From NCBI GenBank assembly GCA_030539275.1, contig JAUNSK010000029.1:1-46754 (forward strand): a stretch of 46,754 nt of DNA. Direction: 5' to 3'. Of this stretch, positions 25,667-34,429 are shown in pieces (positions within the stretch are counted from its first letter, which is position 1; each line of letters starts with the position of its first letter). Source of the stretch: Oscillospiraceae bacterium (GTDB lineage Bacteria; Bacillota; Clostridia; Oscillospirales; Ruminococcaceae). The position numbers were made by a program, and so were the translations under genes. The notes under the pieces were generated by a model, which did no database searches, had not been told where the DNA came from, and was given only the letters and a program-made list of their open reading frames with translations.

Positions 25667-25729
25667 TATAATAAGTGAAATAATAAAATTACTAATTTAA
25701 TTAAATAAATGTCAACAGGAGGTAAATTT

Positions 25730-26794
25730 ATGCGCTGCAAATATTGCAATACTGAGCTTAATAATAATGAAAGTGTATGTTCGAATTGCGGCAAATCGGT
25801 AGTGCAAATAGGTAGTAACGTCGAAAATATTGATGAAGTAAAAGTTGCATTAAAAGATATCTATGATACACATGGAGCAGAACTGCTGCATGATAAGAAA
25901 CGTTTTACAGGACTTCTCAATGATTATATGCCTGATTTTGAAAAGGAACGCCGCTTAATAAGAAATGTGATCAGCAATGGTGTGGTTACAGAGATGCTTA
26001 AAGAACCTGACCAGAAACTTGCGATAATCAAAGCACGTGAATATATGCTCAACGATATGTTTTTATCAAGTTATGCAGCTGAATTTGTACTAGAGTGCTT
26101 TACATATATGCTTGGCTGGAATTTTACACCTGAAAAAACCGAAGCAGAGACACCGGAAGCTAGTCAGCCTGCCGGCACGCAGCAGCGTGCTCATGCACCA
26201 AAGCCGCAAAAAGAAAAGGAAAAAGAGCCGGTTAAAGAGACAAAGCAGTACAAGCCTAAGCCGTTCAAGGCTTTTGATGCAATAAAGTACAAGCTTGCAG
26301 GCAATATAAAAATAGCCGAAGGCTATACAGCAATAAACAGTTTTGCTTTTGACGGTTATGGCTTTATGAAAACTCTGAGACTCCCTGAAAGTCTTATTGC
26401 TATAGGTGAGTATGCATTCTCAGATTGTAAGAGGCTCAGAAGTATTGAGATGCCTTCAAGTATCAGATCAATTCAGAAAGCTGCTTTCAGCTCGTGTCTG
26501 GCACTAGAATCAATAGATATTCCGATGGGTGTAGACGCAATACATGAAGGAACATTTTCGTTTTGTCAGAGCCTGGCAAAAGTAACAATCCCGGAAAGCG
26601 TAAGCAGTATAGGTGATGAGGCATTTGAGGGCTGTGATAGCCTTGAAACACTGTATGTTCCGGCAAGTGTTAAGTTTATTGGAGCAAATGTTTTTGCTTT
26701 CTGTAAAAATATCACAGTACTGTGTGAGGAAAATTCTTATGTTCATAGATTCTGTGTTCAGAATGGTATCAGATTTGAGTTAACTTTTAAATAG
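25730..26794 (+). CDS. Zinc-ribbon and BspA-type leucine-rich-repeat protein
   Basis: A 354-aa soluble protein in three parts. It has an N-terminal zinc ribbon (CKYC...CSNC, Cys3/6/17/20), a helical region (about 30-135) followed by a charged Pro/Lys-rich linker (about 140-190), and LRR_5/BspA-like repeats to the end. The repeats have the form I...AFSDCKRLRSIEMPSSIRSI, about 23 residues each. No signal peptide is present, so unlike surface BspA proteins it is probably cytoplasmic. It heads the operon of kinase, vWA and PP2C genes, and may be the recognition or scaffold part. I start at the ATG after CAGGAGG rather than at 25709, which lies upstream of that ribosome site. Confidence 0.82.
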   Translation: MRCKYCNTELNNNESVCSNCGKSVVQIGSNVENIDEVKVALKDIYDTHGAELLHDKKRFTGLLNDYMPDFEKERRLIRNVISNGVVTEMLKEPDQKLAIIKAREYMLNDMFLSSYAAEFVLECFTYMLGWNFTPEKTEAETPEASQPAGTQQRAHAPKPQKEKEKEPVKETKQYKPKPFKAFDAIKYKLAGNIKIAEGYTAINSFAFDGYGFMKTLRLPESLIAIGEYAFSDCKRLRSIEMPSSIRSIQKAAFSSCLALESIDIPMGVDAIHEGTFSFCQSLAKVTIPESVSSIGDEAFEGCDSLETLYVPASVKFIGANVFAFCKNITVLCEENSYVHRFCVQNGIRFELTFK

Positions 26795-26820
26795 ACTTTA
26801 AAGCAAAGGATGGGTGAATT

Positions 26821-28164
26821 ATGGTTGAGTTTAAATCAGGACAGACTATTCCGATGGAATATGGCGGAGAGCTTAAAGTTATAAGTACTCTTGGCAGAGG
26901 CGGACAAGGTATTGTTTATCTTGTTGAATATAACAATCTCAAGTATGCATTAAAATGGTATGATATTGAGAAAATGCGTGATCCACAGGCATTTCGAAAA
27001 AATCTTGAGGTGAACATTAAAGACGGTGCCCCCAGCGATAAGTTTATCTGGCCAAAGTATTTGACAAAGATGGATATTGACAACAGCTTCGGATATTTGA
27101 TGACTCTGAGACCTGAAGGTTATGAATCATTTGTAGATATTCTTAATATGTACAAGCTTGAAGTAGACCAGGTTACCGGAAAAGCCAGAAGAGTTACGGT
27201 TCAGTTTAAAAATCTGTTTGCACTTGTAACAGCATCTATCAACATTGTCAATGCATTCAGACAGCTTCACAGAGCCGGCAAAAGCTATCAGGATCTGAAT
27301 GACGGCGGATTTTTTATCAATGTTGAAACAGGAGATGTTCTTGTTTGTGACTGCGATAACATTGCACCTGACGGATACAATTTTGGTATCGGCGGAAAAC
27401 CTGGATATATGGCTCCTGAGATCGTAAGAGGTGTAAGCAGACCGGATGTACAGACAGACAAATACTCACTTGCCGTAGTACTGTTCAAGCTTTTGTTCAG
27501 AGGTGACCCGCTTGAAGGAGAAAAGGTTGTTAAAACTGTTTGTCTTACAGAAACAGCAGAGCTTAAGCATTACGGCAGAGATGCAGTTTTTGTTTTTGAT
27601 CCTAACAATGATACAAACAGACCGGTTAAGGGTATACATGATAACGTAATTAAGTTCTGGGGTATATATCCTAACTACATAAGACAAGCTTTTACTTATA
27701 CGTTCACTACAGGTATCACACAGCCTAACAAGAGAATCATTGAAAATGAGTGGCAGAAGATGTTTATCAGACTGCGCTCTGAAATTCTTCCTTGTCATTG
27801 CGGAAGGACAACTTTCAGCAGTGCTTATGAACCAGGAGAGAATAATACTCTGGTATGTAAAAAATGCGGAAGACGTTATTCAACAATGGCATTCAGCAAC
27901 AAAGATTACAGAACGCCTGTTTTCCTTGGAAGAAAAATATATACATGTGATATTGTTCCCGGATCTGATAATTTCATTGAAGAAGCAGGAGAAATTGTTG
28001 AGAACAAGATCCAGAAGGGAATGCTCGGCATTAAAAACCTGTCCAAACAGACATGGAAGGTTACAATGCCTGATGGTTCATCACATGAAATCGGTCAGGG
28101 AAAAGGCTTCCCGCTCTGGTCAGGAATTGTTGCTGACTGCGGCGGCGTAAACATAGAATTGTAA
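26821..28164 (+). CDS. Atypical protein kinase with C-terminal zinc ribbon (TerY-P type)
   Basis: A 447-aa soluble kinase-fold protein. The glycine loop is GRGGQG (25-30) and the ATP lysine is K45 in ALKWYD. The catalytic loop is SYQDLNDGG with Asp158, where HRD is YQD and the usual Asn five residues later is Gly163. The metal Asp is in VCDCDN (Asp177), with YMAPE following. A zinc ribbon (CHCG...CKKCG) lies near residues 325-350, then a beta-rich tail. Kinases with this C-terminal ribbon are paired with vWA and PP2C proteins in the TerY-P stress modules, exactly the two genes that follow. The missing Asn makes full activity uncertain. Confidence 0.84.
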   Translation: MVEFKSGQTIPMEYGGELKVISTLGRGGQGIVYLVEYNNLKYALKWYDIEKMRDPQAFRKNLEVNIKDGAPSDKFIWPKYLTKMDIDNSFGYLMTLRPEGYESFVDILNMYKLEVDQVTGKARRVTVQFKNLFALVTASINIVNAFRQLHRAGKSYQDLNDGGFFINVETGDVLVCDCDNIAPDGYNFGIGGKPGYMAPEIVRGVSRPDVQTDKYSLAVVLFKLLFRGDPLEGEKVVKTVCLTETAELKHYGRDAVFVFDPNNDTNRPVKGIHDNVIKFWGIYPNYIRQAFTYTFTTGITQPNKRIIENEWQKMFIRLRSEILPCHCGRTTFSSAYEPGENNTLVCKKCGRRYSTMAFSNKDYRTPVFLGRKIYTCDIVPGSDNFIEEAGEIVENKIQKGMLGIKNLSKQTWKVTMPDGSSHEIGQGKGFPLWSGIVADCGGVNIEL

Positions 28165-28179
28165 GGAGGAATTTTAGCC

Positions 28180-28974
28180 ATGGAAAGTTTCAGCACAAAG
28201 GCCAAAGAATTATTAGAACTCGAGGATGATGATCCGCTTGGTGCTACTGGTGTTTCGCGCAAAAGCCTCGTAATATTCTTTTTAATAGATACTTCAGGAA
28301 GTATGAAGGGTACAAAGATGGGTGAGCTCAATACTGCAATGGAGGAACTCATGCCTGAAATCAGAAGCATAGGTGAAGCTGACACGGATATTAAAATTGC
28401 AGTTCTGACATTTTCAACCGGCTGTGCATGGATGTATCCAGAACCTATCTCTGTTGAGGAGTTTGAATGGGCAAGATTGGAGGCAAAGGGTATAACTGAT
28501 CTTGGCATGACCTTTGAGGAACTGAACAGAAAGCTCTCCAGAAATGAATTTTTAAATTCTCCGTCTCTTTCATTTGCTCCGGTTATTTTTCTTATGACAG
28601 ATGGTTATCCTACAGATGATTATAAATCAGGTCTTAAAAAGCTGCAGGTAAACAGCTGGTATAGATATGGCCTCAAGGTTGCTCTTGGTATAGGAAAAGA
28701 AGCAAATGATGATATGCTTGCTGAGTTTACAGCATCATCTGATACAGTTGTTCATGCTTATTCCGGTGGACAGCTGGCACAGCTTATCAAGAAAATTGCA
28801 GTTACATCATCACAGATAGGCAGTAAGAGTATGACTCTGGCTGATGACGTTCTAAGAGATCTTAACGATGTTGATGTTGTTGATAAAAAGCAGGAGCAGT
28901 TGGCTGAGCAGATTAAAAATATCGTGGATTCGGAGGAATATCCGAAGGATGTTCCGTTCGATACTGGATGGTAA
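28180..28974 (+). CDS. TerY-like vWA domain protein
   Basis: A 264-aa cytoplasmic von Willebrand A domain protein. The MIDAS metal site is complete: DTSGS (residues 37-41), the Thr in ITDLGMTFEEL, and the Asp in LMTDGYPTDD. No signal or membrane segment is seen. TerY proteins are small vWA proteins that work with a kinase and a PP2C phosphatase as a phosphorylation-controlled switch. Here it sits between just such genes, 15 nt after the kinase with AAGGAGG before its ATG. Confidence 0.88.
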   Translation: MESFSTKAKELLELEDDDPLGATGVSRKSLVIFFLIDTSGSMKGTKMGELNTAMEELMPEIRSIGEADTDIKIAVLTFSTGCAWMYPEPISVEEFEWARLEAKGITDLGMTFEELNRKLSRNEFLNSPSLSFAPVIFLMTDGYPTDDYKSGLKKLQVNSWYRYGLKVALGIGKEANDDMLAEFTASSDTVVHAYSGGQLAQLIKKIAVTSSQIGSKSMTLADDVLRDLNDVDVVDKKQEQLAEQIKNIVDSEEYPKDVPFDTGW

Positions 28975-29013
28975 TCTCGAATTATTCAAAATTATTAAAA
29001 AGGAGTACATCCA

Positions 29014-30171
29014 ATGTTTATCGGATTAAATGAAACGGTCAGGGGCGCCAGTCACGTTGACAACGATACAGTTTGTCAGGATTACTCATCATATAAAGTT
29101 CACGATCATTTTGCAGTAGCAGCAGTTGCAGACGGACATGGAAGTAAAAAACACTTTCGCAGTGATGTTGGTGCAAAAGCGGCAGTAGAGATTTCAATTA
29201 AAGCCGTTGAAGAGTTTTGTGCTCAGATAGATGAGTTTGAGGAGAAACTTCGTGAAGACCCCGGACACATATTAACAAAAATACAAAAGTATATTATTAC
29301 TCATTGGTATGATGCTGTCAATAAGCATTACAATGAACACGAAGTCAGACAGGAAGAGCGTACTCAGCTTACAGATGAAGAACTGGAAGCTATAAAAACT
29401 GAGTCAATATACGGAACAACAATTATTGTAGGTGTAATTACAGATAATATGTGCTTCGGTTTGCAGCTGGGTGACGGAAGTCTGGTAGTGATTAAACAAT
29501 GCGGTGAATCATACATGCCTATTATGGAGGATGAGAGCTGTCCTGCAAATCTGACAGCATCACTTTGTAATTCAAACGCAATAAGAATGTTCAATTATTT
29601 TTATGACTATGATCTTCCTCTTTCGATTCTGGTATCAACAGACGGTTTGTTCACGTCATTCTCAAGCAAGGATGAATTTGAAGAATATAATTGCCTGGTT
29701 ACAAGTCAGCTTGATGAAATTGATGTTCTGAAGGACCGTATTAATAAAAACTTTCTCAGAAGAACAAATTCAGGCAGTCGTGATGATATTTCCATTGCGA
29801 TAATATTTGAAAAGGATATGTTTGATGAGAACAACAGAAATGTTAAGATGCAGGTTGACATCAATAAAAACAAAGCAGCTATTAGAGATGCGGAACAAAA
29901 AGCCAAGATGCTCAAACGCAGAGCAAAAATGGAACAGATCCGCCGTGAAAATGAATTAATAAAGAAAAAAGAAGCGGAAGAAAAAGAAGCTGAATTGAGA
30001 AGAATGCAGATGGAGTCTCTTGAGTCTGCTGAAGAAGATCAGCCCGATGATGAACCGACACCTGATGATTCAGTGATAAATGATATTAACGACAATGATG
30101 TACAGGATGATCCTGTTGATGCAGAAAATGATGCAGCAAAGGATGAAGAAGACACTGCTGATGAGTCCTGA
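29014..30171 (+). CDS. PP2C-family protein phosphatase with coiled-coil acidic tail
   Basis: A 385-aa protein with a PP2C domain over about residues 1-270: VADGHGSKK (metal Asp-Gly), GLQLGDGSLVV, STDGLF and SRDDISIAI. A lysine/glutamate-rich coiled coil (about 285-335) and a strongly acidic disordered tail follow (DDEPTPDDS and similar). It should remove phosphate from targets of the upstream kinase, perhaps including the vWA protein. The tail is longer than in usual PP2C proteins and may bind partners. AAAGGAG precedes the ATG; last gene of the operon before a strong terminator. Confidence 0.9.
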   Translation: MFIGLNETVRGASHVDNDTVCQDYSSYKVHDHFAVAAVADGHGSKKHFRSDVGAKAAVEISIKAVEEFCAQIDEFEEKLREDPGHILTKIQKYIITHWYDAVNKHYNEHEVRQEERTQLTDEELEAIKTESIYGTTIIVGVITDNMCFGLQLGDGSLVVIKQCGESYMPIMEDESCPANLTASLCNSNAIRMFNYFYDYDLPLSILVSTDGLFTSFSSKDEFEEYNCLVTSQLDEIDVLKDRINKNFLRRTNSGSRDDISIAIIFEKDMFDENNRNVKMQVDINKNKAAIRDAEQKAKMLKRRAKMEQIRRENELIKKKEAEEKEAELRRMQMESLESAEEDQPDDEPTPDDSVINDINDNDVQDDPVDAENDAAKDEEDTADES

Positions 30172-30269
30172 CAATAAAGAGATACACAGGATAATTTAAA
30201 TTAATATCGTAAAGCTTCTCTTAGAATAAACAATTATTCAAAAAACAATTAAGTGAATTTGATATATAC

Positions 30270-30306
30270 CCCCTTTACTGAACATTACCGGTAAAGGGGA
30301 GTTTTT
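30270..30306 (+). terminator. Terminator of the LRR-kinase-vWA-PP2C operon
   Basis: Perfect 9-bp stem CCCCTTTAC/GTAAAGGGG with a 12-nt loop, followed by AGTTTTT, about 100 nt after the PP2C stop. Confidence 0.8.
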
Positions 30307-30432
30307 ATGCAGGTATATAAGCAAAATCATGGTGTTACCCACCGCACTTCCAATCAGATTATCTCTCAGCCTGCGTCAGGTCGCTCGTCAGCGTTGCATT
30401 CTTTGGATAAAAAAACACACCCCTTTCGTTAG
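30307..30432 (+). CDS. Possible 41-residue small ORF between two terminators
   Basis: An ATG follows AAAGGGGAG by 5 nt and opens a 41-codon frame ending in TAG at 30432. The predicted peptide begins MQVYKQNHGVTHRTSNQ and is polar and basic, with no membrane segment. The ribosome site is the 3' strand of the preceding terminator stem and no separate promoter is clear, so it may be chance. The stretch 30340-30400 is richer in G+C than its surroundings. I do not recognise the peptide. Confidence 0.25.
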   Translation: MQVYKQNHGVTHRTSNQIISQPASGRSSALHSLDKKTHPFR

Positions 30433-30481
30433 CACGATAATGGCAGTATTTGTAATGCCATATTGTCTAACTTCAGGGGTG
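30409..30481 (-). terminator. Terminator of the GGDEF/deaminase-like operon
   Basis: Three-step hairpin: CACCCC (30418-30423)/GGGGTG (30476-30481), GTTAG/CTAAC and ATGGCA/TGCCAT. On the minus strand it ends in GTGTTTTTTTATCC. It lies 34 nt beyond the stop of the deaminase-like gene and faces the terminator of the convergent operon. Confidence 0.75.
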
Positions 30482-30514
30482 CATTTTATTTAATATTCTG
30501 AACGATTTTCTGTG

Positions 30515-32416
30515 TTACTCTAAATTACCTTTTCTTTTTGCTTTTTTCAAAAATTTCTGATCTATTTTTGCTGCTTTCTTTTTATCCTTTGCTGACTGTA
30601 AAAGGTCTTCCTTTAAAGCATCATCACTTGTGCTGACTGGCTCCGTTGCAGGAGATGAACTGCTGAGAATATTATTTAGTCTGTTCTTAAATATTGCATT
30701 ATTGTCATTAGGTGTCATTGTAGTACTGTATACAGACTGTGATGTGCTGTTGGTTTCTGGTCTCGTGTGTATGCTTGTAACAGGTGCCTGCATACGCTGT
30801 ATGTACTGGCTGTTTGTCTGCTGGTTTGCAGGCTGAGGCTGTACATTTGGTGTTGTGTAAATACTGTTGTTATTGTTCTGGTTCTGATTCTGGTTCGGCA
30901 TCTGCTGCATAAAACCGCTGTTCTCATTCATAAATACACTGTTGACAGGCTGTGCAGCATAGTAAGGATTTGTATTATTGTTATAAGGATTATTGTTCAT
31001 CTGCTGGTTCTGATACATGTTAGCCTGCTGCTGAGCATACATACCGCCTGGCATTTGCTGCTGAGGCTGATTATACATATTATTGTTCTGCTGATACATC
31101 TGGTTTGGCTGCTGCTGATACATATTCGGCTGCTGGTTATTGTACATTGGCTGGTTATATGGATTAGCATACATATTCTGCTGAGGCTGGTTATACATTT
31201 GCTGAGTATACATCTGGTTCGGCTGAGGCTGCTGCTGATAGCCATTAGGCATGTTTGGATTAACAGTCTGATTTACAGGTGGTGTATTCGGGTATGCGTT
31301 CTGGTACTGAGCAAACTGCTGATTCTGATTCTGGTCAGGAACCGGAGCAGTCTGGTTGTTCTGAAGCGAACTAACGTTGAATGGCCTTGTGTTCGGCATA
31401 ACCATTTCTTCTTTATCAAGGAACTCATTTTCAGAGTCTATATTGTCATACATGAGCTTAAGATTATTGAAAGCATCGGAATCTGTAAAGCTTGTGTGTA
31501 CTTCGGCATTCTGTTCACCCGGAGCAGTATTTTCATCAAATTCTACTATTTTAAGCTGTATCTCATCTCCGGCAGGCTTTGGAGCATTATCAGGCTGTGA
31601 ACCATTTTCAGGTGTTTTGGCGTTATCGTCTTCCTTAGCCTGTACTGCTGCTGCATCTTCCGGCTTCTGAACAGGGGAAACAGTATTGTCTGCTGAAGAA
31701 TTTTCGGCTTTTGCTGCTTCTTCATTCTTTGGCTGTTTATCAGCACCTTCTGTTGTGTCGGCTTGTTTGATATCAGCTGCTGGTTTATTTTCTGATGGAG
31801 CAGCAGATTCAGGGGCTGCTGTGGATGTATGATCATCTGCCTTAATCTCTACAGCTGGAATGGTATCAGTGCCCTTAACAGCTTTATCCGTCTTTTTATC
31901 ATCCGGCCTGAGAGCCGCTGGTTTGTTAGTTTTTTCGTCTTTGTTTTCAGCATTTTTTTCGTCCTTATTTTCGGCATTTTCAGGGGTTTCTTCAAAGCCT
32001 GAAAAACCACCGTTCTCATTAATAATTGATTCACTTGTAAGAGAAGTAATGATGACCTGAGAATTTTTGCCCGTTACAACCTGACAGTTAGTATTGTGCG
32101 GATTAAGGCTGATAATAAGCTGTCTGCATTTGTCACATGGAACAGTGACAGCATTGTTTTCAGCGTTTACAGTAACTATACTGTGAATTCTGTTTTCACC
32201 GGACAAAAGCAGATTGGTTATTGCTTCATATTCAGAACATGTGTCTTCAATTTTATATGAATCATTGATCTTTTTCCAGTTGCAGCCTTTATAGAAAGTG
32301 CCGCTGCCAGAAATAATTAGTGTTAAAGATTTTATAGCTACAGATGAATCTTTGCAGATTTTCAAAGCACTTTTTAATTCTGTTAGTGCCTGTTCGTAAA
32401 ATTTAAAAATCTCCAT
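30515..32416 (-). CDS. Cytidine-deaminase-like domain fused to a long Q/N/P-rich tail
   Basis: A 633-aa protein. Residues 1-130 show the zinc site of the cytidine deaminase fold: FYKGCN, then CSE (Cys60, Glu62) and PCDKCRQ (Cys94, Cys97), with spacing close to free-standing cytidine deaminases (Cys-x-Glu, about 33 residues, PCxxCRQ). Residues 140-330 are acidic and Ala/Glu/Lys-rich with repeated AENKDEK. Residues 370-580 are a low-complexity Gln/Asn/Met/Tyr/Pro region (repeats such as QQPNQMYQQ), and the end is strongly basic. No signal peptide is seen. It is the last gene after two GGDEF genes. Whether the deaminase site is active and on what substrate is unknown; the N-x-E nucleoside motif is altered. 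ATG start. Confidence 0.8.
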   Translation of the reverse strand: MEIFKFYEQALTELKSALKICKDSSVAIKSLTLIISGSGTFYKGCNWKKINDSYKIEDTCSEYEAITNLLLSGENRIHSIVTVNAENNAVTVPCDKCRQLIISLNPHNTNCQVVTGKNSQVIITSLTSESIINENGGFSGFEETPENAENKDEKNAENKDEKTNKPAALRPDDKKTDKAVKGTDTIPAVEIKADDHTSTAAPESAAPSENKPAADIKQADTTEGADKQPKNEEAAKAENSSADNTVSPVQKPEDAAAVQAKEDDNAKTPENGSQPDNAPKPAGDEIQLKIVEFDENTAPGEQNAEVHTSFTDSDAFNNLKLMYDNIDSENEFLDKEEMVMPNTRPFNVSSLQNNQTAPVPDQNQNQQFAQYQNAYPNTPPVNQTVNPNMPNGYQQQPQPNQMYTQQMYNQPQQNMYANPYNQPMYNNQQPNMYQQQPNQMYQQNNNMYNQPQQQMPGGMYAQQQANMYQNQQMNNNPYNNNTNPYYAAQPVNSVFMNENSGFMQQMPNQNQNQNNNNSIYTTPNVQPQPANQQTNSQYIQRMQAPVTSIHTRPETNSTSQSVYSTTMTPNDNNAIFKNRLNNILSSSSPATEPVSTSDDALKEDLLQSAKDKKKAAKIDQKFLKKAKRKGNLE

Positions 32417-32453
32417 TATAATAAAACTTCCTTTCGATGATGATATTTAGAGG

Positions 32454-33374
32454 TTATATATTGCTGTAATAGCACGCTCTGTTCTTCCCATGTGATTTAG
32501 AGTAGTACAAAGCGCTGTTAACACATTTTAGTAATTCTGTTGAATTAGCTGCATTAGCAGGATATGAAGCTGAGCCGAAGCTCATTGAAGTATAGATATC
32601 AAACTGACCATATCGAACAGGCTGAGCAATGATTTCCCTGATAGCTTCGATATAATTATTTATGTTATCTTCAGATTCCTGGCTCTCAATGATTATTCCG
32701 AATTCATCAGCGGATAATCGCGCCAGAAACATAGAGTTTGTGCAGAATCTCTGAAGTTTTTTTGAATATGAACATAACACAGCGTCGCCGGCATTGATTC
32801 CATACTTGTCGTTTATATCTGTAAAATCATCAATATTAGCTGAAATCACAGTAAATGGTCTTGTAGGGTGGAATTTAATATTGTTGTCTATCTTATCGAT
32901 AAAGAGCTGTCTGCTTGGAAGTCCTGTCAGAATGTCATAATAAGCAAGATAACTTAACTTCTTATCTTTTTCATTGAGCTGCCTGTTGGTTTCAGTTAAT
33001 TCCTTATTGTTAATTAATATCCTCTTATAAAAAAAATGTATGATCGAAATCATAATAATAGCGGAGATCGTGCAAATCAATCCGGTTATAGCATTATTTC
33101 GGTCAAACACAAGGATGTTAATGATAAGAATGATAACTGATATGCTGTTTACAGTAAGTGCTGTATGGTATCCTGCTCCAGGTATAGAAATCACAGTAAA
33201 TGCTGAAAGAAGCGACTGAAGCTGCATAGTGATTCCTAAAATTACAGAACTTGCACCGATAACCGGTGCAAGTTTCTGCTGACAAACAAGCAATACAGCG
33301 TATATAATTACATAGGTACTTAATCCTGCGATTTCGAAAGTACGGTTTTTATTTAACCCTGTTTTTCCTGACAT
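32454..33374 (-). CDS. Membrane GGDEF protein with degenerate SADEF motif
   Basis: A 306-aa protein with about five hydrophobic segments in residues 14-118, a short coiled linker (118-140) and a GGDEF-fold domain. DILTGLPSRQLF and IDDFTDINDKYG are kept, but the signature at 221-225 reads SADEF instead of GGDEF. Both glycines of the substrate loop are changed, so cyclase activity is doubtful and a GTP- or c-di-GMP-sensing role is possible. There is no RxxD inhibitory site and no EAL domain. It is a paralogue of the gene just upstream, 33 nt away, and starts ATG. Confidence 0.9.
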   Translation of the reverse strand: MSGKTGLNKNRTFEIAGLSTYVIIYAVLLVCQQKLAPVIGASSVILGITMQLQSLLSAFTVISIPGAGYHTALTVNSISVIILIINILVFDRNNAITGLICTISAIIMISIIHFFYKRILINNKELTETNRQLNEKDKKLSYLAYYDILTGLPSRQLFIDKIDNNIKFHPTRPFTVISANIDDFTDINDKYGINAGDAVLCSYSKKLQRFCTNSMFLARLSADEFGIIIESQESEDNINNYIEAIREIIAQPVRYGQFDIYTSMSFGSASYPANAANSTELLKCVNSALYYSKSHGKNRACYYSNI

Positions 33375-33407
33375 ATGTAACCTCCGAAAGAATAGGCTTA
33401 CTGTTTA

Positions 33408-34355
33408 TTACTGCTGGCTGTAGAAGCAAGGTCTGTTTTTGCCGTTAGACTTAGCAAAGTAGATTGCGCTGTCAACACATTTCAGGATATCTGAAGAATT
33501 TACAGCATTTGTTGGATAAGAAGCAATACCAAAGCTGATATTTGTATGAAGGAATGACTGATCAACCTGAATAGGTTCTGATACAACATTCTGAATCTTC
33601 TGGATGTAGTTGAGGATATTGGCTTCTGTCATATTTCCAGGAATGATGATACCAAATTCATCTCCGCCGAGTCTTGCAAGGAAGAGTGTACTTCCGCAGA
33701 ATGATTTGAGCTTATCTGCATATGAACACAACAGGATATCACCAGAATTGTTTCCATATGTATCATTGATCTGTTTGAAATCATCGAGATCGGCAAGAAT
33801 TACTGTAAATGGTGAATTTGCTTTGTTAAGAATTGTTTCATCAAGTTTTTCAATAAAGAGCTGTCTGTTAGGAAGTCCTGTAAGAATATCATAGTAAGCA
33901 AGATATGAAAGCTTTTCATCTTTTTCTTTGATGATCTTATTTGTTTCAACTATCTGAGCATAACTTTTTGATATTTCTTCATTTTTGTTAAGGATCTTTT
34001 TGTAGTACAGATGTATTACAATAACAGCGATAATTGTGGAAACAGGTACAATACAACCTGGCAGAGCGCTGATTTGTACACCACGTCCTGTTGTAATGCC
34101 AAATACATTATTTAAAGCCGTTACTGCACCTAAAATATTAACAACTGTAGCAGCTGTAAAACCTTTCTTAGGTATTGCAACGACTACAAATACTGAAAGC
34201 AATACCTGAAGCTGTGCCAGTACACCCATCCACTGACTTAGCTGACGTGATCTGGTTATCTGAAGAACCATAATCATTAGGAAAACAAGAATATAAATCG
34301 ATAACCCTGCAATCTGTAAAACGTTGTTCTTAGAATTTTCTTCTGTCTTTTTCAT
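33408..34355 (-). CDS. Membrane-bound diguanylate cyclase (GGDEF)
   Basis: A 315-aa protein with about five hydrophobic segments (residues 15-117), a coiled-coil linker (120-148) and an intact GGDEF domain: DILTGLPNR, DLDDFKQINDTYG and GGDEF at 230-234. It should make cyclic di-GMP from GTP. The allosteric RxxD site that normally lies five residues upstream of GGDEF is absent (GSTL there). First gene of a three-gene minus-strand operon with a near-consensus promoter; GGAGG precedes the ATG. Its sister gene downstream has a degenerate motif. Confidence 0.94.
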   Translation of the reverse strand: MKKTEENSKNNVLQIAGLSIYILVFLMIMVLQITRSRQLSQWMGVLAQLQVLLSVFVVVAIPKKGFTAATVVNILGAVTALNNVFGITTGRGVQISALPGCIVPVSTIIAVIVIHLYYKKILNKNEEISKSYAQIVETNKIIKEKDEKLSYLAYYDILTGLPNRQLFIEKLDETILNKANSPFTVILADLDDFKQINDTYGNNSGDILLCSYADKLKSFCGSTLFLARLGGDEFGIIIPGNMTEANILNYIQKIQNVVSEPIQVDQSFLHTNISFGIASYPTNAVNSSDILKCVDSAIYFAKSNGKNRPCFYSQQ

Positions 34356-34429
34356 TTCTCATTCCTCCAATATAAAAAATAATGTAATATTAGACGATAA
34401 AAAAACGTTTTATTGACTAATATATTGTA

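Noticed and set aside
30767-31600. A 277-codon plus-strand frame opposite the Q/N-rich gene
   Set aside because: It is a shadow of the Gln/Asn/Met-rich minus-strand codons (reading as Leu/Ile/Val/His) and has no ribosome site or promoter.
32454-34355. The two GGDEF genes as a c-di-GMP synthesis and breakdown pair
   Set aside because: Neither has an EAL or HD-GYP domain, so no phosphodiesterase is encoded here.
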